Of a stretch of 64,000 bases of DNA, positions 25,930-35,342 are shown in pieces. The first letter of the stretch is position 1; each line of letters starts with the position of its first letter. Under the pieces are notes generated by a model. It ran no database searches. It was not told the DNA's origin and was given only the letters and a program-made list of their open reading frames with translations. Both the position numbers and the translations under genes were made by a program. Source of the stretch: Spirochaetae bacterium HGW-Spirochaetae-1 (GTDB taxonomy: Bacteria > Spirochaetota > UBA4802 > UBA5550); the NCBI GenBank assembly GCA_002839375.1, contig PGXY01000007.1, forward strand, positions 186,001 through 250,000, read 5' to 3'.

Positions 25930-27159
25930 ATGAACCTGAACCACGATACAGAGCAAATTCTTAATAAATATGAAACATACTTTTCTTCTTCGCAGCGCGC
26001 GGTACTGGAAAGCCGCGGACATGCCATTGTTGAAGACCGCCGCGAAGGGGATTACATTTACGACCTCAACGGTAAAAAATATATCGATTGCATATCATCC
26101 CTATCCATCCACAACCTGGGAAGGCGGCCGTCGGCAGTCGTTGATGAACTGCGGAAAGCCATACACGATACGGACCAGGGAAATTTTCCCATGATATCAA
26201 AGGAAAAGGCCGCCCTGGCGGAAAAAATATCCCGCTTCGTACCGGGAAAACTGGAATGCACCGTGTTTAGCGTAATCCGCGGCGAGAGCATTGATTTCGC
26301 CTGCAAGCTGGCACGGGGATTCACAGGCAGACAGGAATTTCTCACCGTGGACGGATCATGGTTCGGCCAGACCGGTTTCGCCCTGAGCCTTTCGGACAGG
26401 AAGGACAGGGAATTCTACGGTCCACTCATTCCCGGAATCAGGCAGTTGCCTTTCGGGGACATTGAATCAGCCCGGAAAATGATCACGCGAAAAACAGCGG
26501 CGGTATTCATCGAGCCGGTCCAGGCCGAAAACAACTGCCGACAGGCCGGCAAAGAATATCTTCAGGTCCTGAGGAGCCTGTGCACAAAGAAGGGAGCCGT
26601 ACTGGTATTCGATGAAACACAGAGCGGCATGGGACGCACGGGAAATAAATTCGCCTTTGAGGAAAGCGGCGTCATACCCGACGTGCTGGTCATCGGTGAA
26701 TCCCTGGGCGCCGGCGTATTTCCCATAGCGGCCACGGTATTCACGCAGCGGCTGAACAAATTCATGAACGCCCATCCCATGATCCACCTCTCAACATTCG
26801 GAGGATCGGATATAGGCTGCCGTGTCGCCTCGAAAGCACTGGACGAATATGACCGGCTGAAGCCCTGGGACAATGCCGCCGGTAACGGAAAGATGCTAAG
26901 GGACGGCCTTGAATCTTTGAAAAATTCATTTCCCGGCAAGATAAAGTCCCTCGATGGAAGGGGTCTCCTCCTGTCCATGGATTTCGGCACGTCCGAAAAA
27001 GCCCTGGCGTTCTGCAGGGCCGCCGCTGACAGGGGTCTCCTGGTTTGCCCCGGTGACGTGGCCCGCAGTTCCATTATTTTCAGGCCGGGGCTGCTTATCG
27101 GCAATACAACTATTACGGAAATACTCCAGGCCGTCTCGGACGCACTGAAGTCCATATAA
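25930..27159 (+). CDS. Class III aminotransferase paralogue lacking the PLP lysine
   Basis: 409 residues, clearly homologous to the preceding gene product over its whole length. The Schiff-base lysine is replaced by Glu257 (VIGESLGAGVFP against MAKSIGGGMFP; codon GAA at 26698). The PLP-stacking AYHG is changed to SWFG and the phosphate-loop GGGDAID to RGESID, while FDETQSGMGRTG keeps the Asp and Gln. Normal transamination should be impossible. It may be a non-catalytic partner of the first aminotransferase, comparable to the LCB1/LCB2 arrangement of serine palmitoyltransferase, or catalyse something else. The frame is intact with AAGGAG at its start, so it is not a decayed gene. Confidence 0.85.
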   Translation: MNLNHDTEQILNKYETYFSSSQRAVLESRGHAIVEDRREGDYIYDLNGKKYIDCISSLSIHNLGRRPSAVVDELRKAIHDTDQGNFPMISKEKAALAEKISRFVPGKLECTVFSVIRGESIDFACKLARGFTGRQEFLTVDGSWFGQTGFALSLSDRKDREFYGPLIPGIRQLPFGDIESARKMITRKTAAVFIEPVQAENNCRQAGKEYLQVLRSLCTKKGAVLVFDETQSGMGRTGNKFAFEESGVIPDVLVIGESLGAGVFPIAATVFTQRLNKFMNAHPMIHLSTFGGSDIGCRVASKALDEYDRLKPWDNAAGNGKMLRDGLESLKNSFPGKIKSLDGRGLLLSMDFGTSEKALAFCRAAADRGLLVCPGDVARSSIIFRPGLLIGNTTITEILQAVSDALKSI

Positions 27160-27169
27160 GAGGTGTGTG

Positions 27170-28372
27170 ATGAAAGGACTCTATTTTGAAGGAACGGTCC
27201 CCCGCGTTCTGGCATATCTTATCGCTTCACGGTTCAGCCGTTATGCCGGCATATCACCCTTTTCGCCAACTACATATGGCGAAGTGCCGGAACCGGAGAT
27301 ACCCGACGACAACTGGCTCAAAATAAAAAACGAGAGCTGCGGACTCTGCGGCACCGACATGCATTTCATGTTTTTTGATCTCAACACAAAGTCCTTCTCG
27401 GCAGCCACGCCGGGAATCAAAAGAAAATTCCTTGGGCACGAACTGCTGGGACGTGTCGTAGAAACGGGAAACAATGTCTCGAATCTGAAAAAAGGCGATC
27501 GTGTAACCATGCGCATTGACTGGCCCTCATGTTTCCAGATGGAGATTGATCCCCCTTGCCTGCAATGCAGAAAAGGGAGCTACATGCTCTGCGAAAACCT
27601 GGGTAAAAAGGAAATGCCCGTAAGGGATATGGGTGGCGGTTTTTCACCATACATGATCATGCATAAAACACAGCCGTACCGCATTCCCGACTCCTTCACT
27701 GATGATGAGGCGCTGCTCCTGGAGCCCACGGCCTGCGCCGTCCACGGCGTTCACAAACACATTCCGGAAAAAGGCGACCGGGTGCTGGTCATCGGCTGCG
27801 GCACCATCGGCCTCCTTACCATCGCCGTGGCCAAAGCCCTGCAGCCCCGGGCCGAGATAATCGCCCTTGACCGCCTGTCCCACCAGCTGGAAATGGCCGT
27901 AAAGATGGGGGCGCACGGGACTGTTACGGCGGGAAAGGAGACCTGCCATGACCTGGCCCGCCTTTCCGGCGCGAAATACCACAGCGGACCCTTCGGCAAT
28001 GAAATCATGCTGGGAGGATTTGATGTAATCTATGACTGCGTGGGAAGCAACAATACTCTGCAGAACGCCCTCCGATGGGTCAGGGGAAACGGCCATGTGG
28101 TGCTCATCGGCATCAATTTCAATCCCGGCAGCATCGACTACAGTCCGGTATGGAACCAGGAAATCAGGCTCACGGGTATCAACTGCCACGCCGGGGAAAC
28201 TGGCAGCCTGACATCCTTTGACATTGCCGCTGATCTCATCACAAAAAAGAAAATCAGACTCGACGGTATGATCACGCACCGCTTCCCCATGGAAAACTAC
28301 CGTGAAGCGGCCCGTGCCTTCCTGGACAAAGGAAAATCCAGGGCCATAAAGATTGTACTGGATCATACGTGA
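27170..28372 (+). CDS. Zinc-type medium-chain dehydrogenase
   Basis: 400 residues. Catalytic-zinc ligands are visible in CGLCGTD (about 50-56), GHE (about 89-91) and the LEPTACA segment (about 184-190). The nucleotide-binding GCGTIG follows near 210. The structural-zinc lobe is odd: CLQCRKGSYMLC has three Cys, with a fourth possible only further upstream in WPSCF. Start ATG at 27170 is preceded by AGAGGTG; a GTG at 27167 is also in frame. Third gene of the aminotransferase operon, 10 bp after the second, so it probably oxidises or reduces an alcohol/aldehyde in the same pathway. Confidence 0.87.
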   Translation: MKGLYFEGTVPRVLAYLIASRFSRYAGISPFSPTTYGEVPEPEIPDDNWLKIKNESCGLCGTDMHFMFFDLNTKSFSAATPGIKRKFLGHELLGRVVETGNNVSNLKKGDRVTMRIDWPSCFQMEIDPPCLQCRKGSYMLCENLGKKEMPVRDMGGGFSPYMIMHKTQPYRIPDSFTDDEALLLEPTACAVHGVHKHIPEKGDRVLVIGCGTIGLLTIAVAKALQPRAEIIALDRLSHQLEMAVKMGAHGTVTAGKETCHDLARLSGAKYHSGPFGNEIMLGGFDVIYDCVGSNNTLQNALRWVRGNGHVVLIGINFNPGSIDYSPVWNQEIRLTGINCHAGETGSLTSFDIAADLITKKKIRLDGMITHRFPMENYREAARAFLDKGKSRAIKIVLDHT

Positions 28373-28397
28373 TCCGGCATAATCTTTAAGTAAAGAA

Positions 28398-29429
28398 TCA
28401 GTAAGCCGTTTCCGCCAGCCTCAGGACCAGGCGCTCCGACGCATCCCATCCCAGGCAGGGATCGGTGATGGACTTACCGAATTCATTCCCGTTGGGCCCC
28501 TGTGATCCCTCTAACAGATAACTCTCGATCATGAGGCCCTTCACCATTCCCTTCAGCATGTCACAGTGTTTCCTGCTCTGCATGATTTCAATGGATATCC
28601 TGGGCTGCTCAGCATAGAGCTTACCGGAATTAGAGTGATTGGTATCAACGACAATCGTAGGATTTGCAAGTTCCCGCTCCTGGTACATCTCCGCAACCTT
28701 GACGAGATCCTCGTAATGATAGTTGGGGATATGACGACCGTCCCTGTCCACGGCACCGCGGAGGACGGCATGGGCCAGGGGATTTCCCGAAGTGGCCACT
28801 TCCCAGCTGTTATAGACGAAGGTGTGGGATATCTGAGCTGCATAGATGGAATCGAGCATGGTCTTCACATCACCTGCCGTGGGATTTTTCATTCCCGCCG
28901 GTATATCAAGGCCGCTCACGGTAAGCCGGTGGGACTGGTTTTCCACAGACCGGGCGCCTATGGCCACATAGGAAAGAACATCGGCGAGATACGGATAGTT
29001 ACCGGGATAAAGCATTTCATCAGCCGCAGGCAGATGGGATTCCGAGAGGGCACGGATATGCATGCGGCGTATGGCCTTCAGCCCCTTTATTATATCGGTC
29101 TCCTTCTGGTGGTCGGGCTGATGAAACATCCCCTTGTAACCCTGGCCCGTGGTCCTGGGCTTATTCGTATATATCCGGGGTATGATCACCACTCTTTCGC
29201 GGACCCTTTCCTGCAGCTTCGACAGCCTGTTGACATATTCGCAGACGGCATCCTCATTATGCGCCGAACAGGGTCCTATTATCACCATGAGACGAGGATC
29301 GCGGCCGACAAAGATGTTCCGTATCTCAGCATCGCGCTGCTCTTTGACCGCCGCCAGTTCGGGCGAGAGGGGAATATCCCTAAGAATATCCTCCACCGTG
29401 GGAAGTTTTCTCTTATATTGAAAGCTCAT
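28398..29429 (-). CDS. aroG: 3-deoxy-7-phosphoheptulonate synthase (class I)
   Basis: 343 residues, the length of the AroF/G/H type I-alpha enzymes. Family signatures include VIIGPCSAHN, RIYTNKPRTTGQGYKG, VENQSHR and DTNHSNSGK. It condenses phosphoenolpyruvate and erythrose 4-phosphate, the first step of aromatic amino acid synthesis. The AroF/AroG/AroH distinction by feedback amino acid cannot be made safely. It lies 73 bp after purQ on the same strand, with a GC-rich hairpin between (29466-29493) that lacks a T-run. GAGGTGG precedes the ATG. Confidence 0.92.
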   Translation of the reverse strand: MSFQYKRKLPTVEDILRDIPLSPELAAVKEQRDAEIRNIFVGRDPRLMVIIGPCSAHNEDAVCEYVNRLSKLQERVRERVVIIPRIYTNKPRTTGQGYKGMFHQPDHQKETDIIKGLKAIRRMHIRALSESHLPAADEMLYPGNYPYLADVLSYVAIGARSVENQSHRLTVSGLDIPAGMKNPTAGDVKTMLDSIYAAQISHTFVYNSWEVATSGNPLAHAVLRGAVDRDGRHIPNYHYEDLVKVAEMYQERELANPTIVVDTNHSNSGKLYAEQPRISIEIMQSRKHCDMLKGMVKGLMIESYLLEGSQGPNGNEFGKSITDPCLGWDASERLVLRLAETAY

Positions 29430-29502
29430 GCTACCACCTCGTATTGTTTTTATTCACAATCCCCACGCCCCGCATACAGGGGCAGCGGGGCGGGAGGAGG
29501 TA

Positions 29503-30315
29503 TTAATTGCTAAAATAATTTACAGCGTTTTTAAAAATAAATATGCCGTCGCTCTCGACGGGAATTTCTCGCTCTTCACGTGTATATTTTTCCTTCAGAT
29601 ATGTCCAGTCATCGCGCTGGTTGAAAAACATGCCCCTTTCCGGATGGGGCATCATGCCCATTATACGCCCTGTCGTGTCGCACAGTGCTGCAATATCATT
29701 GAGTGAACCATTGGGATTGAAGGGAAATTGTCCCTGCGCTGGGGCGCCCCCGGGCATGACATACCGCATGGTGATCAGCCCCGTATCTTCAATAACCTTT
29801 AATGTATCGGCCGGGGCGAAAAAATTTCCCTCGCCGTGGGCCACGGGTATATGCAGTGTATCCATGCCGCGGGTGAAGACACAGTTTGCATTCTTCTCCA
29901 CGCGCAAATCAACCCAGCGGCACTGGTAACGGTGCGTGCGGTTGTGCTCCAGGGCCACTTCGGGCTCACCCATGGGCTGCTTCAGCGCAGGCACCAGGCC
30001 AAGGCTCACCATGACCTGGAATCCATTGCAAATGCCCAACACAAGGGTATCGCGGCTTATGAAATCTGCCAGTTCCTGGGATAGGTTGTTTTTTATCCGG
30101 TTGGACAGGGCCTTACCGCTCCCCGTATCGTCGCCATAGGAGAAACCGCCGGGGAAAACAAGTACCTGAAAGTCCTTCATTCTTGCCGGAGAAGCTATAA
30201 GATCATTTACATGGACAATTTCCGCCACGGCGCCTGCGCGTTCGAAGGCGTACCTGGTCTCATCATCACAGTTGATGCCGTAGCCGGTAATCAGAAGTGT
30301 TCGCGGTTTTGCCAT
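29503..30315 (-). CDS. purQ: Phosphoribosylformylglycinamidine synthase, glutaminase part
   Basis: 270 residues. Class I glutamine amidotransferase: nucleophile Cys96 in GICNGFQ, and the His-Glu pair in MPHPERG near 230. It supplies ammonia to PurL in step 4 of purine synthesis. At 270 residues it is longer than the usual PurQ (about 225) and matches the C-terminal glutaminase domain of large single-chain enzymes. It follows purL by 36 bp. Confidence 0.92.
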   Translation of the reverse strand: MAKPRTLLITGYGINCDDETRYAFERAGAVAEIVHVNDLIASPARMKDFQVLVFPGGFSYGDDTGSGKALSNRIKNNLSQELADFISRDTLVLGICNGFQVMVSLGLVPALKQPMGEPEVALEHNRTHRYQCRWVDLRVEKNANCVFTRGMDTLHIPVAHGEGNFFAPADTLKVIEDTGLITMRYVMPGGAPAQGQFPFNPNGSLNDIAALCDTTGRIMGMMPHPERGMFFNQRDDWTYLKEKYTREEREIPVESDGIFIFKNAVNYFSN

Positions 30316-30351
30316 GTCTTTACCTGTTCACGTAATAATATCACAACGATT

Positions 30352-33336
30352 TTAATATCCCCGGAATACACTCTTGTACCGATCCGTAAGCATATCCAGT
30401 TCAGCGTTTACAATATCGCCGCCACCGAAACCCTTCACCCGTATCCTGCCCGTATTCTGCACCGTACCGAGAAAAGCAAAGGGCAGTCCCTGGAAGGCTG
30501 CTTCCACTTCCGTACGCCTTGCGGGATTGACACTCATGAGCAACCTGCCCTGTGATTCGGAATAAAGAATGACATCTTCCCTGAGTTTCCCGGCACAGGG
30601 AACGGCTGAAAGGTCCACAGTGCAGCCCAGCAAGCCGGCCATGGAGGACTTGGCCAGGGCCACTCCCAGGCCTCCCCGTTCGATACTGACTCCCGACGAG
30701 ACAAGGCCACTGGACAGGGCCTCGGTATAAGCCCGATAAATCTTCGAAAAAGCCATGGCGTCAACGCGGGGTATATTGTTGCCGATATATTTTTTCCCGC
30801 TGAGCTTCTCACCCATGTAAGCCAGGTATTCGCTGCCGCCCGTTTCATCGGCCGTTGCTCCCAGCAGGCATATGAGATCACCGTCAAACTTGAAATCCAT
30901 GGTCTGGCAGGAATTCTTGTCATAAACCACGCCGAAGGAGGATATAAGCAGGGTCGGTGGAATTGAAATCTGCACTTCATTGAAATCCCCGTCATAGCCG
31001 CGAAAGTCATTGAACATGCTGTCTTTGCCGGAGATGAAGGGAGTACCGTAGGCCACGGAAAAATCATAGCATCCCCTGGCGGCTTCCTTCAACTGACCCA
31101 GTCTCTCGGGATTATTGGAATCACACCAGCAGAAATTGTCAAGCAGGGCCAGGTGATCCAGGGTTCCCCCGGCTGAAACGGCGTTCCTGATGGCAGTGTC
31201 GATGGAGCAGGCCGCCATCCAGTATGTGTCGATGTCGCTGTATGATGGATAGAGCCCCTGGGAAAGAACCACGGCACGGGGAGAATCGAAGACGGGCTGA
31301 ATCACTGTAACATTTCCATTGACGCGCCCCTTCCCCTGCAGGGGCTTGATGAGCGAATTGCCCTGCACTTCATGGTCATACTGATAGGAGATAAAATCGA
31401 AGCTGGCCGTGTTGAGCCGCGATATCATATCGGCGAAGATCTCATTCATGTCTGCCGGCTGCGGGAACTCCGGGTATGCGCTATCATGCCTGGTATAAAC
31501 TGTTTTCAGCGCCTTTTTCGGCAGGCCGTCATGGAGAAATTCCATATCAAGATCAAATATTTTATCGCCGTGATAATATACGATACCCCTCCTGCCGTCG
31601 TTAAAACGGCCTATTACCGAGGCCTCGACGCCGCGGTGCTCCATGAGGGAGAGAAATGCCTCCAGGCTATTGTCGGGCACCGAGAGAGTCATGCGCTCCT
31701 GCGATTCACTGACCCATATCTGCCACGGTGCCAGGCCCGGGTATTTCAGCGGAATTTTTTCTAGGTGCACCTCAAACCCTCCGGACTCGCGGGCCATTTC
31801 AGCCACGGAGCACGAAAGACCTCCCGCGCCGTTATCGGTTATGGAATTGTACAAACCCATATCCCGGGCCTCCTTTACCACGGCATCGGAGAGTTTTTTC
31901 TGCGTAATGGGGTCTCCTATCTGCACTGCCGTGGCCGGGCTTCCGGAGTTAAGCGCCTCCGATGAAAAGGTGGCTCCGTGAATGCCGTCCCTACCGACCC
32001 TTCCGCCGATCATGACAATATTGTCACCCGGCATGGCCTTTTTCTGCACAGCGGAACTTCCCCGCACAACACGAGGAAGGATTCCAACGGTCCCGACAAA
32101 AACCAGGGGCTTTCCTTTGTATCGCTCATCAAAATAGACAAAACCCTGCGGTGTAGGAATGCCCGAGGTATTGCCTCCGGCATTGACGCCATGGATGACA
32201 CCCTCCATTATCCTGCGTGGGGGAAGCAGGCGTGATTCCTCATTTTTATCCCTGTACAGAGGCCGTTCGTCATGTGGATCGGCGAAACAGAAGCCGTATC
32301 GGTTGGCTATGGGACGGGAAGCCATACCGAAACCGATGGCGTCACGGTTCACTCCCACTATTCCCGTGATGGAACCACCGAAGGGATCAAGTGCGCTGGG
32401 GCTGTTATGCGTCTCCACCTTGTCCGCCACGATGTAGTTTTCATCAAAAATTATTCCGCCGGCATTATCAGTAAAAACGGACACACAGAAATCCTTCGGG
32501 CCTTTCTCCCGCCGTATCCGTATGGTTGCTTCTTTAATATACCGTTTATATATGCCTTCCTGAATATCATCCAGTTCCGCGGCAAAAATCGTGTGTTTAC
32601 AGTGCTCGCTCCAGGTCTGGGCAATAGATTCCAGCTCTATGTCCGTGGGATTCCTCTTTTCATCACCGTGAAAATAATTTTTAATCACATTAAGTGAAAG
32701 CATATCCAGAGCCAGGGGACCGCGCCGTGTTCCATCACCGTCTTTGATGCCCTCCTTCCCTATTCTGGCCAGTTCTTCCTCGCCCACATACAGATCAACC
32801 TCATCGGCGGCGGCCCGGCTTGAAATTTTCACCAGGGGAAGCGTATTTCCCATCCCCTTCCCGGATCGGTACTCTTCCGCCGTGAGAATACGGATTCTCT
32901 CAATGAGAGGATTGTACAGTTCTCTGGTCAACTGGCCGATTATACCGGGATCAGGCAATTTGAAGAAATAGGTGACGCAGGAAAAAACGGATTTTTCATG
33001 GTCCAGCTTCATTTTAAGCAAATCCTCGATGGATTCTCTGACAGTGTGGGCCACATTATCGGTTACGCCGGGAAGGAAACCGATCTGAACGGCAAAGTTG
33101 AATTCTTCCGGCATATAAGGTTCGTTGATGAGATAGCTCTGTGTCACGGGCTGCGTCAGGGAGCGGGCCACGAGTCCGGCCTGTTCAGAGGTGATGGGGG
33201 CATTGACCAGGTAATTATCGGACATGTATATGCGGTCAACGGCATAGCCGAGACGATTCAGTTTATTTTTTATGACATCACTACGATAGTCCGTGGTTGT
33301 ATAAAAAATCTCAATTCTGAACAGTGCCTCTTCCAT
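30352..33336 (-). CDS. purL: Phosphoribosylformylglycinamidine synthase, large synthetase part with PurS-like N-terminus
   Basis: 994 residues, between the small PurL (about 740) and the single-chain enzyme (about 1300). The N-terminal 200 residues resemble PurS-like units (RIEIFYTTTDYRSDVI..., FAVQIGFLPGVTDNVAHTV), followed by the linker and two AIRS-type ATP-binding halves with TWSEHCKHT, GVNRDAIGFG and SDITDNGAGG-like signatures. It converts FGAR to FGAM using ATP and ammonia from PurQ encoded next. AGGAGA precedes the ATG. No separate purS is seen nearby. Confidence 0.93.
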   Translation of the reverse strand: MEEALFRIEIFYTTTDYRSDVIKNKLNRLGYAVDRIYMSDNYLVNAPITSEQAGLVARSLTQPVTQSYLINEPYMPEEFNFAVQIGFLPGVTDNVAHTVRESIEDLLKMKLDHEKSVFSCVTYFFKLPDPGIIGQLTRELYNPLIERIRILTAEEYRSGKGMGNTLPLVKISSRAAADEVDLYVGEEELARIGKEGIKDGDGTRRGPLALDMLSLNVIKNYFHGDEKRNPTDIELESIAQTWSEHCKHTIFAAELDDIQEGIYKRYIKEATIRIRREKGPKDFCVSVFTDNAGGIIFDENYIVADKVETHNSPSALDPFGGSITGIVGVNRDAIGFGMASRPIANRYGFCFADPHDERPLYRDKNEESRLLPPRRIMEGVIHGVNAGGNTSGIPTPQGFVYFDERYKGKPLVFVGTVGILPRVVRGSSAVQKKAMPGDNIVMIGGRVGRDGIHGATFSSEALNSGSPATAVQIGDPITQKKLSDAVVKEARDMGLYNSITDNGAGGLSCSVAEMARESGGFEVHLEKIPLKYPGLAPWQIWVSESQERMTLSVPDNSLEAFLSLMEHRGVEASVIGRFNDGRRGIVYYHGDKIFDLDMEFLHDGLPKKALKTVYTRHDSAYPEFPQPADMNEIFADMISRLNTASFDFISYQYDHEVQGNSLIKPLQGKGRVNGNVTVIQPVFDSPRAVVLSQGLYPSYSDIDTYWMAACSIDTAIRNAVSAGGTLDHLALLDNFCWCDSNNPERLGQLKEAARGCYDFSVAYGTPFISGKDSMFNDFRGYDGDFNEVQISIPPTLLISSFGVVYDKNSCQTMDFKFDGDLICLLGATADETGGSEYLAYMGEKLSGKKYIGNNIPRVDAMAFSKIYRAYTEALSSGLVSSGVSIERGGLGVALAKSSMAGLLGCTVDLSAVPCAGKLREDVILYSESQGRLLMSVNPARRTEVEAAFQGLPFAFLGTVQNTGRIRVKGFGGGDIVNAELDMLTDRYKSVFRGY

Positions 33337-33506
33337 TCTTTCTCTCCTGAAACTGACTGAAGCTCTCGTGCTAAAAAAACGACGCCAAATTGTCCACTAT
33401 TTTTCCTAAAGGGGGTGATTTTTTAACAATGACGAAACAACCGCTATTCCACCGGGAAGCGGTATTACGGTTTTTGTCCCGGTTTACTTGAGGATGGGGA
33501 TACTTT

Positions 33507-34013
33507 TCAGGGCGTCACGGGTAGGCGCTTGCTTTCACTCTGTTCAACCAGGATAACGCCGTCTTCTTTATATGTTTTCAGATGGAAATGAGATACGGTA
33601 GATTGAACTCCCTTTATCGTGGCCAGTTTTTCCGATACGAACTGAGCCACTTCCCGCAGGCTATCACCCTCAACCTGCACCAGGAGGTCATATCCTCCCG
33701 AGAGAAGCGTCAGGGAGGATACTTCAGGGAATCTGTATATTGTTTCCGCCACGGAATCGAATCCCACCTTGCGTTCCGGAGAAACCTTCACTTCGATGAG
33801 CGCCTTGACGACATTCTGGCGGACTCTCTGCCAGTTGATATAGGCTTTATATCCCAGAATGATGTTATCCTTTTCCAGTTTCTTTATTTGCTTTTCCACT
33901 TCCTTTTCCGGGATGTTGAGCTGACGGGCAATATCAGCTGCCGTGGTTTTGGCATCGCCATTAAGAATTTCAAGGATCATTTCACCGGTTTTATCGATTT
34001 GATAAGGCTTCAT
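33507..34013 (-). CDS. Lrp/AsnC-family transcriptional regulator
   Basis: 168 residues from the ATG at 34013, chosen because GGAG lies six bases before it (an in-frame ATG at 34025 contains that GGAG). The N-terminal helix-turn-helix (ADIARQLNIPEKEVEKQIKKLEKDNII) is followed by a RAM effector domain (ALIEVKVSPERK..., SGGYDLLVQVEG). The C-terminal tail of about 20 residues extends beyond the usual family end. The effector is probably an amino acid. It lies 55 bp after fdhE on the same strand. Confidence 0.9.
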   Translation of the reverse strand: MKPYQIDKTGEMILEILNGDAKTTAADIARQLNIPEKEVEKQIKKLEKDNIILGYKAYINWQRVRQNVVKALIEVKVSPERKVGFDSVAETIYRFPEVSSLTLLSGGYDLLVQVEGDSLREVAQFVSEKLATIKGVQSTVSHFHLKTYKEDGVILVEQSESKRLPVTP

Positions 34014-34068
34014 GAGTAACTCCATTTAATGAATATGGTTGGTCAGCAGATTTTCTCCGTGAGGACGT

Positions 34069-34926
34069 CTATGGCCTGTTATAACCCTTGTCAATGGCCG
34101 AGGCATCCAGATGTCCCGTTATGATATTCTCCACGGTCAGGTCATATCGCGATTCGTCATATTTCTTCGGAATGCGCAGCGTTTTTATGTACCCGCGGCA
34201 GGTGTCACAGTAGTCGATGCGGTGAATGGCTTCATCCGATTCCGTGAAATAGCCCTGAGCCTGTGCATCCTCATTGGCGCACACGGCGCAGGTCAGACGC
34301 GTGAACTTCCACTCATTATCGCAGAACCCGCAATGGAGCAGCCTGACATTGTCGCGTCCTTCTACGATTTTCCCCATATCGGCATGGAACCCGCAAAAAG
34401 GGCATTGCGGCTGGAGCCATTCCGTCGTATCGACGTCATGAAAAAAGTGTTCTCTCATGGCGGCAAAAAGCGGCTTGAGCCAGTTCAGTGTAATAAAAAT
34501 GAATTCGTCGGTGCCGATCTTTGCCTCATCGGCGATTTCTTTCAGTTTCGACAGGTCGCCCTTTAAAGCAAGCCGTGCCGTGTCATTGATGAGAAGATGA
34601 TTCCGGGAAAAAAGCTCCGACAGGGAATCGAGCTTTACCCCTTCATAGGTGTTTTTAATAATAACAAGCAGCTCATCAAGGGAACCGATGAGCTGCTTTA
34701 ATATTGCTTCCGGAAAGCTGATTTTATCTACATCTATAAAGGGAAATGTCTCTTTTCTGAAAAAAGTCGCGACACTTTCATTCATATCCGCAATGAAGGT
34801 TTCTCCGGTTTTTTCCTGGAAGAGAAACAGGGAATGATAGAATTCCGCCACCTCTGCCGTCAGGCTCCCGGCCTGAACGACATCTTTCATTACTTTTTCC
34901 AGGTACTGACTGTGTTTTACCTTCAT
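34069..34926 (-). CDS. fdhE: FdhE-like formate dehydrogenase accessory protein
   Basis: 285 residues. The C-terminal two-thirds contain the FdhE pattern of paired cysteines: CPFCG, then LHCGFCDNEW, CAVCAN and IDYCDTCRGYIKTL (about 170-255). FdhE binds iron through these and is needed for activity of respiratory, Tat-exported formate dehydrogenases. The gene begins 9 bp after tatA, which fits a shared role in Tat-dependent redox enzyme export. No formate dehydrogenase gene is in the window. Confidence 0.88.
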   Translation of the reverse strand: MKVKHSQYLEKVMKDVVQAGSLTAEVAEFYHSLFLFQEKTGETFIADMNESVATFFRKETFPFIDVDKISFPEAILKQLIGSLDELLVIIKNTYEGVKLDSLSELFSRNHLLINDTARLALKGDLSKLKEIADEAKIGTDEFIFITLNWLKPLFAAMREHFFHDVDTTEWLQPQCPFCGFHADMGKIVEGRDNVRLLHCGFCDNEWKFTRLTCAVCANEDAQAQGYFTESDEAIHRIDYCDTCRGYIKTLRIPKKYDESRYDLTVENIITGHLDASAIDKGYNRP

Positions 34927-34935
34927 TATCAGTTA

Positions 34936-35106
34936 TCAGCTTTTGTCTTTTTTATCGTCGTCATTTTCACCGGATATGGATTTTTTAAATTCCCTGATTC
35001 CGCCACCCAGGTCTTTTGCTATCTTCGGTATCTTATTCGCCCCGAAAAGAACGAGGATGATCAGGAAAATTATAATCAGTTCCGGAACCCCAAGGCCACC
35101 TATCAT
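34936..35106 (-). CDS. tatA: Sec-independent translocase TatA/E
   Basis: 56 residues from the ATG at 35106, set by TTGGAGG just upstream; a longer frame from 35187 has no ribosome site. One membrane helix (VPELIIIFLIILVLFG), the FG hinge, the amphipathic helix (NKIPKIAKDLGGGIREFKK) and an acidic/basic tail are the standard TatA order. Encoded directly ahead of fdhE. No tatC is in the window. Confidence 0.93.
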   Translation of the reverse strand: MIGGLGVPELIIIFLIILVLFGANKIPKIAKDLGGGIREFKKSISGENDDDKKDKS

Positions 35107-35342
35107 ACTAAAACCTCCAATTTTGTGATTAAATGCACTGTATGATGTGAAAAATATACTCTTTGTTACAACCATAATCAAATACATGGGAATATAGACA
35201 AGAAAGTTCTAAATAACTACAATCACCCATACTCTTTTGTCAGGGGATTTCACTCTGATTATTTTGTCAAATTAAATTTGCGTAATGAACCGATGCAAAA
35301 AGGCGGGAAGAAGGGATGGTGGTGGGGGCCAAAAATTGTCCG

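Noticed and set aside
26698-26700. Second aminotransferase as a pseudogene
   Set aside because: The frame is intact over 409 codons with a good ribosome site and retained Asp/Gln and TFGG motifs; only the catalytic and PLP-contact residues differ, which does not look like random decay.
29466-29493. Hairpin between purQ and aroG as terminator
   Set aside because: CGCCCCGC/GCGGGGCG is a good stem, but no T-run follows on the minus strand, so a terminator is not supported.
33410-33480. Hairpin in the purL-lrp gap as a riboswitch
   Set aside because: ACCGCT/AGCGGT is a short stem without any conserved riboswitch pattern that I can see.
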